A stretch of 64,000 nt of DNA, from the NCBI GenBank assembly GCA_947095585.1, contig OX352761.1, positions 19,359,277 to 19,423,276 on the forward strand, read 5' to 3'. Origin of the DNA: Nephrocerus scutellatus. Taxonomy: Eukaryota; Arthropoda; Insecta; Diptera; Pipunculidae. The position numbers and the translations under genes were made by a program. How positions within the stretch are numbered: position 1 is the stretch's first letter; each line of letters starts with the position of its first letter. Shown one piece after another: positions 23,201-34,345 of the stretch. The notes under the pieces are model-generated. The model searched no databases, was not told the DNA's origin, and saw only the letters and a program-made list of their open reading frames with translations.

Positions 23201-26200
23201 GCTGTCTCGGTCTGGTCCATATTTCAGTGTTATGGAGAGAAGTAAACGTGGTTTTCATACCCAAAGCCGGCAAATGCTCGCATGTTAGTCCAAAGGATCT
23301 CAGACCAATCAGTCTTTCATCATTCCTGTTAAAGACACTGCAAAGACTGATCGATATCTACATACGCACACGCATTGACAAAAGACTCCTGTCTACAGAT
23401 CCGCATGCCTATTGTAATGGCAAGTCTGTAGAAACAGTTCTGCACACACTATTACGTTCTATTGAACATTACCTTCACCACTAGGAGTACACAATGGTGG
23501 TATTTCTAGCGCTTTTAATAACGTTAACACATCTGCGATTACGGATACCCTGTCGACTTTGAGGGTGGAGGACTCGCTTAGTGAATTGATTAATCTTAAG
23601 CTCACAAGTAGGATTATTAATTTAAAGCTGGTCGTGTCGTCTGCCAGAAGATCTGTCTGCAGAGGAACAACACAAGTTGGAGTCCTGTGTCCCCCTTCTA
23701 TGGAACTTAGCGGTGAATGAGCTGCTGGTAAGCCTAAGAGGTGAGGGCTGCAGAGTAATCGCTTGTGCGGATAACGTTGCTATTGCCGTCTCAGAAAAAT
23801 ACCCGAATACCTTAAAGGAACTACTGCAAAACGCTCTCAACAAACTAACTTGCTGGGCAGATCTCTGAGGTGTAGGGATAAATCCACACAAAACTGAGCT
23901 TGTCCTATTCACCAGGAAATATAAAGTTCAATTTATTAACCCTCCTTCTATAAAAGGTATAAGCTTAACATTCTCTGATAGAGCCAAGTATTGGGGTCTT
24001 GTTTTAAACAGAAACCCGAGCTGGAAACCTAACATACAAGAAAGAGTTTGTAAAGCCACATTGGCACTGTTCTAATGCAAAAAAGCCATTGGTAGCAGAT
24101 GGGGTATTCAAACCCATAACCCATTGGCTATATACAGCGGTAGTAAGACCTACTCTTCTAGTCACACTGTATGGTGGACTGCCTTAAATAAGAAAGTTAA
24201 CCTTGACAAATTAAGCAAAGTCCAAAGGTCAGCTAGTCTATGTATGAGCGGAGCACTTCGTACAACCCCCTCCGCCGCACTGAACATTCTAATCGACCTT
24301 CGCCATTTTCTGCAGGCAAGTAACTGCTAGCTCGGCTATTCGCCTTAATACTATCTTCCAGTGGACTAGAGAGGAAAATCGGTCACTCCTCTATCCTGAA
24401 TTTAGTCAGACAACATAGACTTACTTTTACTTTTACACAGACGGGTCAAAAACTGATGACGGAGTCGGCGGAGGTGTTTTCTCAAAAAAGCTAAATCTTA
24501 GCCTATCTTTCCGTCTTCCAAATCACTGTAGTTTTTTCCAGGCTGAAATTATGGCGATCAGTGAAGCCTTGTCTTGGCTAAAGAGAAAGGTCATATCCCC
24601 TAAGTATATCTCTATATTCTCAGATAGCCAAGCTGCACTGAAATCCCTGAAATCAGTCTCTACAAATACAATTCTAGCCCTTAACGTCCGATCACCTCTC
24701 GTGAAGAAGGCGGAGCAGTTCAATAACCACCTGTGTTGGCTGCTGGTGCACAGAGACATTCATTCAGGCTGACGCACTCGCCAAGCAAGGAACTCCACTA
24801 CCCTTCTTACCTGAATATGGTTTCATAGGCATACCAATCGCTACATGCAAACTCTTGTTAAAGCGGGATGCTAATTTAAAAACTAACTCTAGGTGGTCAA
24901 ACGGTACAGCTTGCATAGCGACAAAGCAGATCTGGCCCAAGCTGGATCCGAAACGCTGTTTGATCTCTCAAAAAACATCGCACATTGGTGCTGTTGTAGG
25001 TGTAATCACTCAACACTGTCTCATAGGCAGGCATGCAGCAGTCTGTGGAGTCTTCTCGAATGACTTCTGCAGAAGCTGCGTGGATGAGGAGGAGAAGGAG
25101 ACCATCGTCCATCTTCTCTGTACTTGTCCAGCCCTCTCTCAAGAACGAGAACTTCATATGGGAGCTTTCTTCTACAACGACACTAATGATCTCATCAACA
25201 TTGACATTAGCAGTCTCCTTCGCTTCATACGAAGCTCTAATTGGTTCATAGAGTAGGTGTAAGGAATTTTTCTGATTCATGTGGTATCACAATGGACCAT
25301 TACTGGTCTAAGTGTTTCGGTTTCACTGACAGCCACCTTAACCTTACCTAACCTAACCTATAGCATTATATATATATAACCTTATAAAACCTTTGTCCAT
25401 TTAGCTGAGTTGGGCCTTGCTTTTTCGATTAAGTCTGGATATAATAATAATAAATATTTCAGGTTTACTTATAGCTGTAACATTAAACTTAAGGATTTAC
25501 CAATGTACAACTCAAATTAACGTTGACTAGTTACCTTCCTTTATATTTCCAGATAATGTTAATGAATATCTCAAATTAGCAGCTAGTGCTGATAAACAGC
25601 AATTACAACGAATAAAGGTGAGCGTTCTGTTATGTCGAAAGTACGTTTAAATTTTAAATTTTAATTTTTCTCTCCTCCCCCTCTTGCTACTCATCCACAC
25701 GAACGATAGGCTGTCTTTGAAAAAAAGAACCAAAAGAGCGCACACACAATTTCGCAATTACAGAAAAAGTTAGATAGCTACACAAAGCGGGCTAAAGATT
25801 TACAAAATCACCAATTTCACAATAAAGGTCAGCATCGGCAGCCGCGCGAAGTGTTGCGCGATGTTGGACAAGGATTGAGGTGATATTTTTTATACGATCG
25901 TTGATCAGAGAGATAACAAAAAGTCTTGTCCCTCTTAGAAATGTCGGCGGGAATATACGAGATGGTATTACTGGATTCTCTGGTTCTGTTATGTCGAAAC
26001 CAAGAGAATTTGCGCATTTAATTAAAAACAAATTTGGCAGTGCTGATAACATTAATCAACTGACTGGTAATCATTACACTTACGCTTCGTTTGTCAACTG
26101 TGCCAACGAAGAGCATGGTGTCCATGTTCGAATTGATATTTAGCTTTTTGTTGCCCCACAGAAGCTGAAATCAATGCCATCAATATGCCAGCTAATTCGT

Positions 26201-29200
26201 CCGAACTAATTGGAACTTCAACGCCAAACAATGCCATCCCAGCGACATCAGCCGGTTCCGGCAATGCCGGCAGTGGAAAATTTAACAGCGAAAATGGCAG
26301 TGAGTGTAGCAGTGTGACAAGCGAAAGTATTCCAGCGGGGTAAGTTGTATAAAGAGAATTAACATCCGGCAGTTAATGGTTTTTTTTGTTCAGTTCTGGG
26401 AAAAGTCAATCCGGAGCCAGCCAATACCATATAGTCTTAAAAACCCTTCTCACCGAACTGGCCGAACGTAAGGATGAATGTGAGAAATTGAAAGAACGCG
26501 TTGAACGACTAGAAGTAAGTGAATAGAGCGAACTGTAAAAGAATTCCATGAATAATTATTTTGTCATCTATTCTTGTGTTGCAGACCGCTCAGAAAGAGT
26601 ATCACAATTTGACGGCGACGTTAGAGAGTGAACGTTATAGAGCAGAGGGCTTGGAAGAGCAAATTAACGACTTGACGGAATTACATCAGGTAAGAGGGTA
26701 TTTTTATTAGGGATTTTCATGCTAATTTTCATATTTTCTCTCCCGTCTAGAATGAAATTGAAAACTTGAAACAAACTATCGCAGATATGGAGGAAAAAGT
26801 CCAATATCAAAGCGACGAGAGACTGAGAGATGTTAATGAAATTTTAGAAAATTGTCAAACAAGAGTAAGTTTTATCGTATTTTAGGCTTAATCTTTAATA
26901 TTTAATGCCTTCGGGACAGAAAGTGCAAAAAAAGTATCTTTTAGAGTAAACAAAAATGTCCTAAATGCATGTTGCTTTGAGACGGCGTAGACTTGGCCGG
27001 CCTCGCTGTCGTGTTCCATAAATCCTACCGCAAAGGACTTTCCGAGCAGGATCCTCCTCGCTCATGCGAGCTAGGTGTCCTGCCCACCGGAGCCTACCGA
27101 GCTTAATTTACTTCACGATATCGACATCGCGGTAACGCCCGTAGATCTCATCATTATAGAGTCTCCGGAATCGTCCTTCCTCTCAAACGGGGCAAACAAT
27201 TCTCCGTAAGACTTTTCTCTCGAACGCGGCTAAGAGGTCAGAATGCTTTTTACTAAGCACCCAAGTCTCGGATCCATATGTAAGTACTGGTATGAGCACT
27301 GTCTTATATATCAGCAGCTTGGATGGTCTGGTTGAGTTCCTGGATTTGAAGAGTCTTGACAGGCTTGCCAGGCTATAGAAGGCTTTGTTGGCTTTAAGCA
27401 ACCGTGCGCGTATTTCTGGTTCATGCTGTTATCGGCTGCTTTAGTTGACCCGAGATAGTAAAAGGATTGCACTAATTCAAATTTACGCTACAATATTTGA
27501 ATTGAGGGACCAATGTTGGATCTTCTACTCGCAGACGTGGCCACCATGTACTTTGTTTGGCTCTCATTTATGTGCAGCCACAGATTTCGTGCCGCCTGCT
27601 CTATCTGGATGAAAGCTTCCTGTACAGATCTTTGGTTTCTACCAACGATGTCCATATCGTCTGCGTAAGCCAGTATCTGAATGGACTTATAGAGGATTGT
27701 TCCTCTCGCCGTTACGTCAGAGTCTCGGATCACTTTCTCCCACGCCAGGTTGAAGAGGACGCAGGCCAGTCCATCCCGGAGCCCGTTATATATGTTGAAT
27801 GGGCTTGATAGTGATCCGGATATTTTTACTTGGCTTATAACATTTGCCATGGTCAACCTACATAGTCGTGTCAGTTTATTTGGGATGCCGAATTCTCTCA
27901 TGGCTTTATAAAGTTCTACTCTGGCTAGGCTATCATAGGCGGCTTTAAAATCTATAAAAAGATGGTGTAGTGAGTTTTGAAACTCTAGACATTTTTCCAT
28001 CAATTGCCTGATCTGACCTGCCTGGGTAGCCACACTGGTATGGACCAATGATGACATTAGAGTATGGAGTTATCCTGTCTTGAAGGATAGAGGAGAAAAT
28101 CTTATACGCGGTGCTCAACAACGTTATACCACGATAATTGCTGCATTTTGTGATATCTCCCTTCTTATTTATGAGGCACAGGATGCCTCTTCGCCAGTGT
28201 TCTGGCATAACTTCTTCTTCTCATACTTGCACTATTATTTCATGAATTGCTTGGTGTAATGTGGGGCCTCCAATTTTTATCAGTTCCGCTGGGATCCCAT
28301 CAGATCCCGGGGCCTTATTATTTTTGAGCCGATTTATCTCTCTGCTAACTTCGTCTATGCTTGGTGGCGGCAGCATAGTATGATCTTCGGTCATTGGTGG
28401 AGCCTCCAATTCCTCAGTTAGCTGGCCATTAAGCAACTCATGAAAGTGATCTTCCCATCGCTCTAAGATGCCTTAAAGATCGGCGATCAGATTACCCTCT
28501 TTGTCCTTGCAGTATGTGCAACGCGGTGTGTATTGCGTCCAACCGCGGACCCTTTGGTAGAACTTCCGCGCCTGTTGCGGTCCTTGCTGTTGTACTGTTC
28601 CAGTTCACGGACGAGATTCTTCTCCCAGGCTGCTTTCTTTTGCCGGTGAACTGTTTTTTCATACCTTCTGAGTTTTTATATTCATCTTCGCGTGCCCGCG
28701 TTCTATGAGATTGTTGCATTGCTCCAGGACTTACTCTCCCTGCATTTAAGGCGTGTTCTAACGCTTGACCGTAGATGTTTCTGGTCTCTTCGTTGCGAAG
28801 GGCATGCATATGCATATGCATAGATGCATATATAAAAAAATTTTACCCAAAAAACGAAGTTTTGCGTGTGGCGCGTGTGATGGGTTGAATTTTTTTCCAC
28901 TTTGTGGTCTTTTTTAACCAACTTCCTCACGACCTAGAGCGTTTGGATAATCATGTGAGCTTTCTCCTGCTTTTGGAATGAAGACCACTTTAACTTCCGT
29001 CCATTTCACACGAATGTGTATTAATTTCAGACAAGTTTGTCTGAACCGGCTGCCTTATAAGGCTTGAATCCACTAATTACCCACTTGATTCGCTTTGTGC
29101 TAACAATGTCATCTATGCAAATCGTATGAGTTCTATGCTTAGTGTTGAGTTTTAACTCTTTCCTCGATTCGGTCGATCCTGGAAAGTGAGTTTCTAGGAG

Positions 29201-29882
29201 AAGCTCAAAAGTTTCCTTGCTCGAAGTTGTCCGATTTTATTAAATAACTGGGATTGGTTGGGTTAGTGGAGAGAATCTTCCTAAGGCGAGTGGTCTCTGA
29301 GACGCCTTTCATTTTATCACACAGAAGAGTTTCCTCTGAGCTTTCCTTAACTCTCTCTTATAAAGTTTGAGGCATTCCTTATAGTTTTTCCAGTCTTCGG
29401 TTTTTTTAATACATTTTGCATTGTTCAAGGCCCTTCTACTACTAGTTAATGGGTTTATATTGAAACATTTGCTCATATATGTGTTATTTTTGTCCTATCT
29501 TTGCAGATTTCTAAAATGGAGCACTTATCACAACAACAATACGTGACAGTGGAAGGCATCGACAACTCGAACGCACGAGCACTTGTTGTGAAATTAATTA
29601 ACGTAGTTTTAACGGTATTGCAAGTGGTGTTATTGCTGGTGGCAACAGCGGCTGGTATTATAATGCCATTTTTAAAAACAAGGTAAGCTTTCGTCATTTA
29701 TTATTTGTTCATGAATTAATTAATTAATTCTTTTATTGATCAAATTGTTATACAGAGTTCGTGTTTTAACGACATTCTTGACAATATTTGTAATAATCTT
29801 TGTGATACGACAATGGCCTGATGTTCAGGACATTGGATCCGGCCTGGTGCGACACCTAAAGGAATCACTGGTTGTAAAATAG
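20290..29882 (+). CDS. Dmtn: TMCC-family transmembrane coiled-coil protein (Dementin orthologue), 11 exons
   Basis: Exons by eye: 20290-20680, 20751-20948, 25553-25617, 25710-25879, 25939-26066, 26162-26339, 26394-26514, 26585-26689, 26751-26864, 29507-29682, 29756-29882. All introns are GT..AG and every junction keeps frame, giving 590 aa. Residues 1-130 are Gly/Ser-rich. Residues 165-260 form a first coiled coil, beginning with the family motif [13 protein letters not shown]. The TMCC signature [18 protein letters not shown] is at 296-313. A second coiled coil runs 385-510 ([20 protein letters not shown]), followed by [10 protein letters not shown]. Two C-terminal membrane segments are at about 520-546 and 552-566. 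Mammalian TMCC1-3 are ER-membrane proteins; the fly has one member, Dementin. The conserved half is complete, so I read it as functional. The start is the first ATG of an open exon; alternative 5' exons are possible. Confidence 0.93.
21158..21426. mobile_element. MITE-like TIR element in Dementin intron 2
   Basis: TIRs of about 24 bp: ATGTGACTTTCGTTTGATTT at 21,158 and, inverted, ATCAAACGAAAGCCACATTG ending at 21,426. Inside, AACGAACAAAAC.AGTGCA occurs twice (near 21,219 and 21,340). About 270 bp, non-coding. Confidence 0.6.
21427..21925. other. Intron 2 sequence, nothing recognised
   Basis: About 500 bp of intronic AT-rich DNA between the MITE and the Rep-A copy. No motif seen. Confidence 0.4.
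21926..22770 (+). repeat. Rep-A copy 4 in Dementin intron 2
   Basis: ATACACATGTG-type units begin near 21,985, 22,200, 22,318 and 22,437, each with the GC-rich CGACC..GGGGCCC block after it. The tail (AATCGGACTTTGG ... GGGCAAGCGAAGTTAATATA) ends at about 22,770. Orientation is the same as copies 1-3. Confidence 0.8.
22840..25365 (+). mobile_element. LOA-clade non-LTR retrotransposon in Dementin intron 2, RT plus RNase H
   Basis: The best-preserved LOA-like relic in the window. In order: linker (about 22,930-23,090); RT start [18 protein letters not shown] (23,104-23,157); [20 protein letters not shown] (23,290-23,350); a QVGV-type block and [12 protein letters not shown] (about 23,680-23,730); the palm motif as [13 protein letters not shown] (23,764), where the usual YADD is altered to CADN; a thumb region to about 24,330; RNase H from [15 protein letters not shown] (24,440) through [10 protein letters not shown] and [11 protein letters not shown] (24,551-24,650); and a C-terminal [20 protein letters not shown] (25,068-25,127), stop at 25,254-25,256. 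Three or more frameshifts and the altered palm motif make it inactive. The 3' tail ends in a few CCTAA-like units. It lies in sense orientation to the host gene. Confidence 0.85.
26960..28830 (-). mobile_element. RTE-type non-LTR retrotransposon, RT region, in Dementin intron 9
   Basis: Minus strand, antisense to the host gene. In order: linker (about 28,820-28,495); [19 protein letters not shown] (28,322-28,265); [17 protein letters not shown] with [13 protein letters not shown] (28,205-28,115); [20 protein letters not shown] (27,968-27,908); [27 protein letters not shown], where one or two residues of the usual GLRQGDGLA are lost; [13 protein letters not shown] (27,680-27,640), with the YADD palm intact; and a C-terminal [27 protein letters not shown] block (27,340-27,250) with ERKVLRRI. 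Several frameshifts. This is the most complete RT of this family here and the reference for the other fragments. Confidence 0.85.
28900..29440 (-). mobile_element. LOA-like fragment in Dementin intron 9
   Basis: Minus strand. From 29,440 down: a pre-RT linker ([20 protein letters not shown], then [12 protein letters not shown]), an [10 protein letters not shown] block near 29,200, [14 protein letters not shown] near 29,070, and [14 protein letters not shown] near 28,985. The order matches the start of the LOA RT at 22.9-23.3 kb. Truncated before the palm. Confidence 0.75.
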
Positions 29883-30603
29883 AATTGTTAAGTAATTCAC
29901 ATACAAAAATACACACACACACACACTCATGCAAATGAAAACATGCTGACTAAGAAATAAAAGTTAAAAGATAAAGTAAAAATAAAGAACGATTTGTATA
30001 TTTATAAGATACAATATTTTTTTGTATTAGTTCTCAAAAGTATACTAGAAAAGTAATAGAAAATGATTATTTCTGCTTGCACACACACAAACATACACAT
30101 ACTACATTAGTTAATTATCCATAATTAGAACGAACCTATCCACCACTCATGTTTGCATCACATACATTTCAATATCATACATACATAGATGTATTCTAAA
30201 TGTTTTCCTGTAGAAGTAAAAATTACCTATTTATATAATTTCTTCCCATTTTTGATAAATAATTGTTTATAAATTAGTAAATTTCTATCTTTTCTATGTT
30301 TGTAATATACATTGCTCACCAAAAAGAAGCCATTTTACATATTTTTATTTAATTTTAGTCAATATTTCAAGTCATGGTGAAAAGATTTAAAAAAAAATCA
30401 TTCTCACGATTCAAAATTTTATCCGTTGGCTCTTTGTATTCCCAGAGGACTTCTTGTTGTGAAAACATTACTGGCATTACCAGTCGAAACCGTCCGTTAT
30501 ACGAATAAATGGGCCTCCCTAGTTGTATTATTTCATTTAATGTCAATTGTTTTACAACGAAAATATTTCTCAATTAATATACTGCGGTTCACTAGAAAAT
30601 CTT
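29883..30603 (+). other. 3' UTR and downstream flank of Dementin
   Basis: AT-rich sequence after the TAG at 29,880-29,882. A (CA)n run lies near 29,911-29,926. Possible poly(A) signals AATAAA occur at 29,956-29,961 and 29,981-29,986, which would give a short 3' UTR of about 100-130 nt; further AATAA-like words follow. No repeat recognised until 30,604. Confidence 0.5.
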
Positions 30604-30890
30604 TTACATAGTAAAAGGAAGTATAGTTCTCATGAACATTTTCGAACTCGCGATTTTTGTAGATTTACCCATTACCGTATCTCCTGAGTAAGAAAAAGCG
30701 AAAATAAAAAATCTCTGTCTGTCTGAAAGTCTGTCTGTGTCCACTCTACAGCCCAGAGGGCTGAACTTACCGGGATGAATATTCATATTTAAGCTTTCTA
30801 CATAAATTGTGAGGGGCCAGCTGATTTTTGGGATCTGCATTGCGATTGATCGGGAAACTACTGACAGCTCAAAACTTGGTTTGAGCCAGT
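30604..30890 (-). repeat. Rep-B partial copy
   Basis: Starts with the family end TTTACATAGTAAAAGGAAGT (30,603), then TACCCATTACCGTATCTCCT, CCACTCTACAGCCCAGAGGG, GGGATGAATATTCATATTTA, CTTTCTACATAAATTGTGAG. Stops after CTACTGACAGCTCAAAAC. The part from 30,724 is duplicated again at 31,964. Confidence 0.75.
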
Positions 30891-33202
30891 AGCGCAACAA
30901 TCAAGTTCATGGTGTAGTGCTTGCTTTACCTCCTAGTGGTGATCCCCGGGCAACTATGTGTATCATTATTATATTTGACTCTACAACCGGGGTCCACCCG
31001 CAAAAAGTCTCCACAACGGTCCCAATTTCGAGCTGATGTCATCCTGTTTGGCGGTAACGCTCGTAGTTCTCATCATTGTAGAGTCTCTGGAATGTCCTTC
31101 CTCACATACGGGGTTAACAATTCTCCGACTTTTCTCTCGAACGCGGCTAAGAGGTCAGGATGCTTTTTGCTAAGCACCCAAGTCTCGGATCAATATGTAA
31201 GTATTGGTAGGACCATTGTCTTATATATCAGCAGCTTGGATGTTGTGGTTAAGTTCCTGGATTTGAAGAGTCTTGACAGACTAAAGTAGGCTTTGTTGAC
31301 TTTAAGCAACCGTGCGCATATTTTTGGTTGCATGCGGCTACTACAGTTGTCCCAAGATATTAAAACGTTTGCACTACTTCAAATTCGCGTTCCACTATTA
31401 TTGCGGGACTAATGTTGGATCTTCTACTCGCAGACGTGGCCAACATGTACTTTGTTTTGCTCTCATTTATGTGCAGCCTCAGATTTCTTGCCGCCTGCTC
31501 GATATGGATGAAAGCTTCCTGTACAGCTCTTCGGTTTCTACCAACGATGTAAATATGGTCTCTATGACTCGTTGTTCATTGTAATTGATGTTCTCGTGTA
31601 AGCTATGGGTGCCAATGTACTACCTGAATACTGGCTCCCTACCTATTTTAGCATACATATCCCCCAGAATGATTTTTACATCATACTGAGGGCTGGCATG
31701 GAGTTCCCGTTCGACTGATTCAAAGAATTCTTCTTTTTCATCATCTGGGGAATCCTCTGTAGGTGCGTGAACGTTTATAAGGCTTATGTTTTTAAATCTG
31801 CCCCGCACGCTAAGCATGCATAGCCGTTCATTTACTGCATTAAAGCCGATAACGGTGGGTTTCATTCTTTTGCTGACTAGAAACCCCAGCCCGAGCACAT
31901 GATGTCTTGCATGACAGCTGTGATATATGTCATATTCTGATTTTTGTAAGACACCATTCCCATTGAAAGTCTGTCTGTGTCCACTCTACAGCCCAGAGGG
32001 CTGAACTTACCGGGATGAATATTCATATTTAAGCTTTCTACATAAATTGTGAGGGGCCAGCTGATTTTTGGGATCTGCATTGCGATTGATCGGGAAACTA
32101 CTGACAGCTCAAAACTTGGTTTGAGCCAGTAGCGCAACAATCAAGTTCATGGTGTAGTGCTTGCTTTACCTCCTAGTGGTGATCCCCGGGCAACTATGTG
32201 TATCATTATTATATTTGACTCTACAACCGGGGTCCACCCGCAAAAAGTCTCCACAACGGTCCCAATTTCGAGCTGATGTCATCCTGTTTGGCGGTAACGC
32301 TCGTAGTTCTCATCATTGTAGAGTCTCTGGAATGTCCTTCCTCACATACGGGGTTAACAATTCTCCGACTTTTCTCTCGAACGCGGCTAAGAGGTCAGGA
32401 TGCTTTTTGCTAAGCACCCAAGTCTCGGATCAATATGTAAGTATTGGTAGGACCATTGTCTTATATATCAGCAGCTTGGATGTTGTGGTTAAGTTCCTGG
32501 ATTTGAAGAGTCTTGACAGACTAAAGTAGGCTTTGTTGACTTTAAGCAACCGTGCGCATATTTTTGGTTGCATGCGGCTACTACAGTTGTCCCAAGATAT
32601 TAAAACGTTTGCACTACTTCAAATTCGCGTTCCACTATTATTGCGGGACTAATGTTGGATCTTCTACTCGCAGACGTGGCCAACATGTACTTTGTTTTGC
32701 TCTCATTTATGTGCAGCCTCAGATTTCTTGCCGCCTGCTCGATATGGATGAAAGCTTCCTGTACAGCTCTTCGGTTTCTACCAACGATGTAAATATGGTC
32801 TCTATGACTCGTTGTTCATTGTAATTGATGTTCTCGTGTAAGCTATGGGTGCCAATGTACTGCCTGAATACTGGCTCCCTACCTATTTTAGCATACATAT
32901 CCCCCAGAATGATTTTTACATCATACTGAGGGCTGGCATGGAGTTCCCGTTCGACTGATTCAAAGAATTCTTCTTTTTCATCATCTGGGGAATCCTCTGT
33001 AGGTGCGTGAACGTTTATAAGGCTTATGTTTTTAAATCTGCCCCGCACGCTAAGCATGCATAGCCGTTCATTTACTGCATTAAAGCCGATAACGGTGGGT
33101 TTCATTCTTTTGCTGACTAGAAACCCCAGCCCGAGCACATGATGTCTTGCATGACAGCTGTGATATATGTCATATTCTGATTTTTGTAAGACACCATTCC
33201 CT
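30724..33202. repeat. Tandem duplication, two 1,240-bp units
   Basis: 30,724-31,963 and 31,964-33,202 are direct repeats with a constant offset of 1,240 bp. They start with TGAAAGTCTGTCTGTGTCC in each and end in GTAAGACACCATTCCC in each. I found one difference: A at 31,622 against G at 32,862. The unit contains part of Rep-B and part of the RTE relic, so the duplication is younger than both. Confidence 0.93.
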
Positions 33203-33605
33203 GTCCACCGCATCTCCTGAATTGCTGTTAAGTCAGCATTATATTTGGACAGGGTATCGGCTAGCTGCTGTGCAGCTCGAGCTCTATACAGTGAGCGTAC
33301 GTTCCATGAGAAAATTCTTAAATCGTTTAGCCGTTTTCGTTGCCGTGGTCGTCGTCGTTCATCAGTGTTCCTGATTTTGGGTTCCGTAATAATTTTTTAC
33401 AGGCGAGGTTATTGGCCTCACGCCAACCTTACTTTGAAGGGACAAGCCCGATCATTCAGCTTTTCCTGCATTGGAAGAAAATTACCAGCGCCCACCACGT
33501 GGAGGTTTGATCGCACTTCCACCAGTCAGAGATAGTTACGGCCACCTGCAATTCTAGAGCATTCTGTGTTATTCCCCCTGTTACTGCTGATGGCTGACCG
33601 CCCAA
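30940..33605 (-). mobile_element. RTE-type element with internal deletion, partly duplicated in tandem
   Basis: Minus strand, 5' end at about 33,605 (GGGCGGTCAGCCATCAGCAG). The endonuclease region lies at 33,213-32,830 (GFLVSKRMKPTVIGFNAVNE, INVHAPTEDSP, VKIILGDMYAKIG). At about 32,828 it joins directly to the RT C-terminal part: the GRNRRAVQEAF block just after the palm, then INESKTKYM-type and LKLYKTLILP-like sequence down to about 32,230. The whole RT core is therefore deleted, and the junction shifts frame. The second unit (31,964-30,950) repeats this and ends with the family 3' end near 30,970 (rc of TAGAGTCAAATAT). Confidence 0.8.
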
Positions 33606-33639
33606 CTATGTGTATAAATCGTAGGCTAAAATTGCAAGT

Positions 33640-34345
33640 GCAAACGGTCTAGCGTTTCTAGTCTAGGTAACGTGGGTTAGCACCCTGCGGTACCGAATAC
33701 TGAGTGAGTGAGTGAGTGAAGTAATATGGTTCGACGCGGGAGAGTACCAATCCCCAACGTGTAACACTGTGCTACTCTGTTCCGGCAAACCCTCCGGCTG
33801 TCCCCGTGTTTCTGAAGTAAGTCTGCTGCTAACCCCAACAGCACGCAGAGGCCTTATTTCCTGGCACCCATATGGTGATAGGATCTTATCGGCCAGATTT
33901 CGGCGCGTCACGATCATACAGTGTTACGCCCCAACGAATCCTTCGACTGAGGATAAAAAGGACAACTTCTATAATCAGCTAAGCGCTGTATTGAACGCAA
34001 CGCCAAACGGAGATATCGTCGTCGTGATGGGGGACTTGAGTGCCAAGGTAGGCAACGACAATGAAGGACTCAAACATGTGATTGGAAAGCGCGGCCTCTG
34101 CGAACGAAATGACAATGGTGAAATAAGATTTGTTGATTTCTGCAACACGTAGCACCTTGTCATAGGAGGCACCATGTTTGAGCATAAGACGTGCCACAAA
34201 GTCAGTTGGCTGTCGACCATTTGGCGATCAGCTGACGTTTTAGACGTCCGAAACAGACGAGAAGCCGACATATGTATGGTACGGGATCATCACCTTATGG
34301 TAGGTAGTTCAGCCTGGGTGAAACCCTCCATGGAAACGGGATATC
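33640..34345 (+). mobile_element. RTE-related endonuclease fragment of a second family
   Basis: Plus strand. A 146-codon open frame (33,712-34,152) carries RVTIIQCYAPTNPSTEDKKD and VVVMGDLSAKVGNDNEG, followed in other frames by VIGGTMFEHKTCHKVSW and a degraded DHHLMVGS (about 34,285-34,310). This is the endonuclease layout of proteins often mis-annotated as craniofacial development protein 2, which are non-LTR endonucleases. It differs from the RTE family elsewhere in the window. No RT follows. Confidence 0.8.

Noticed and set aside
25336..25362. Interstitial telomere repeat
   Set aside because: Only about three units, and it sits exactly at the end of a LOA element whose other copy ends in a related tail.
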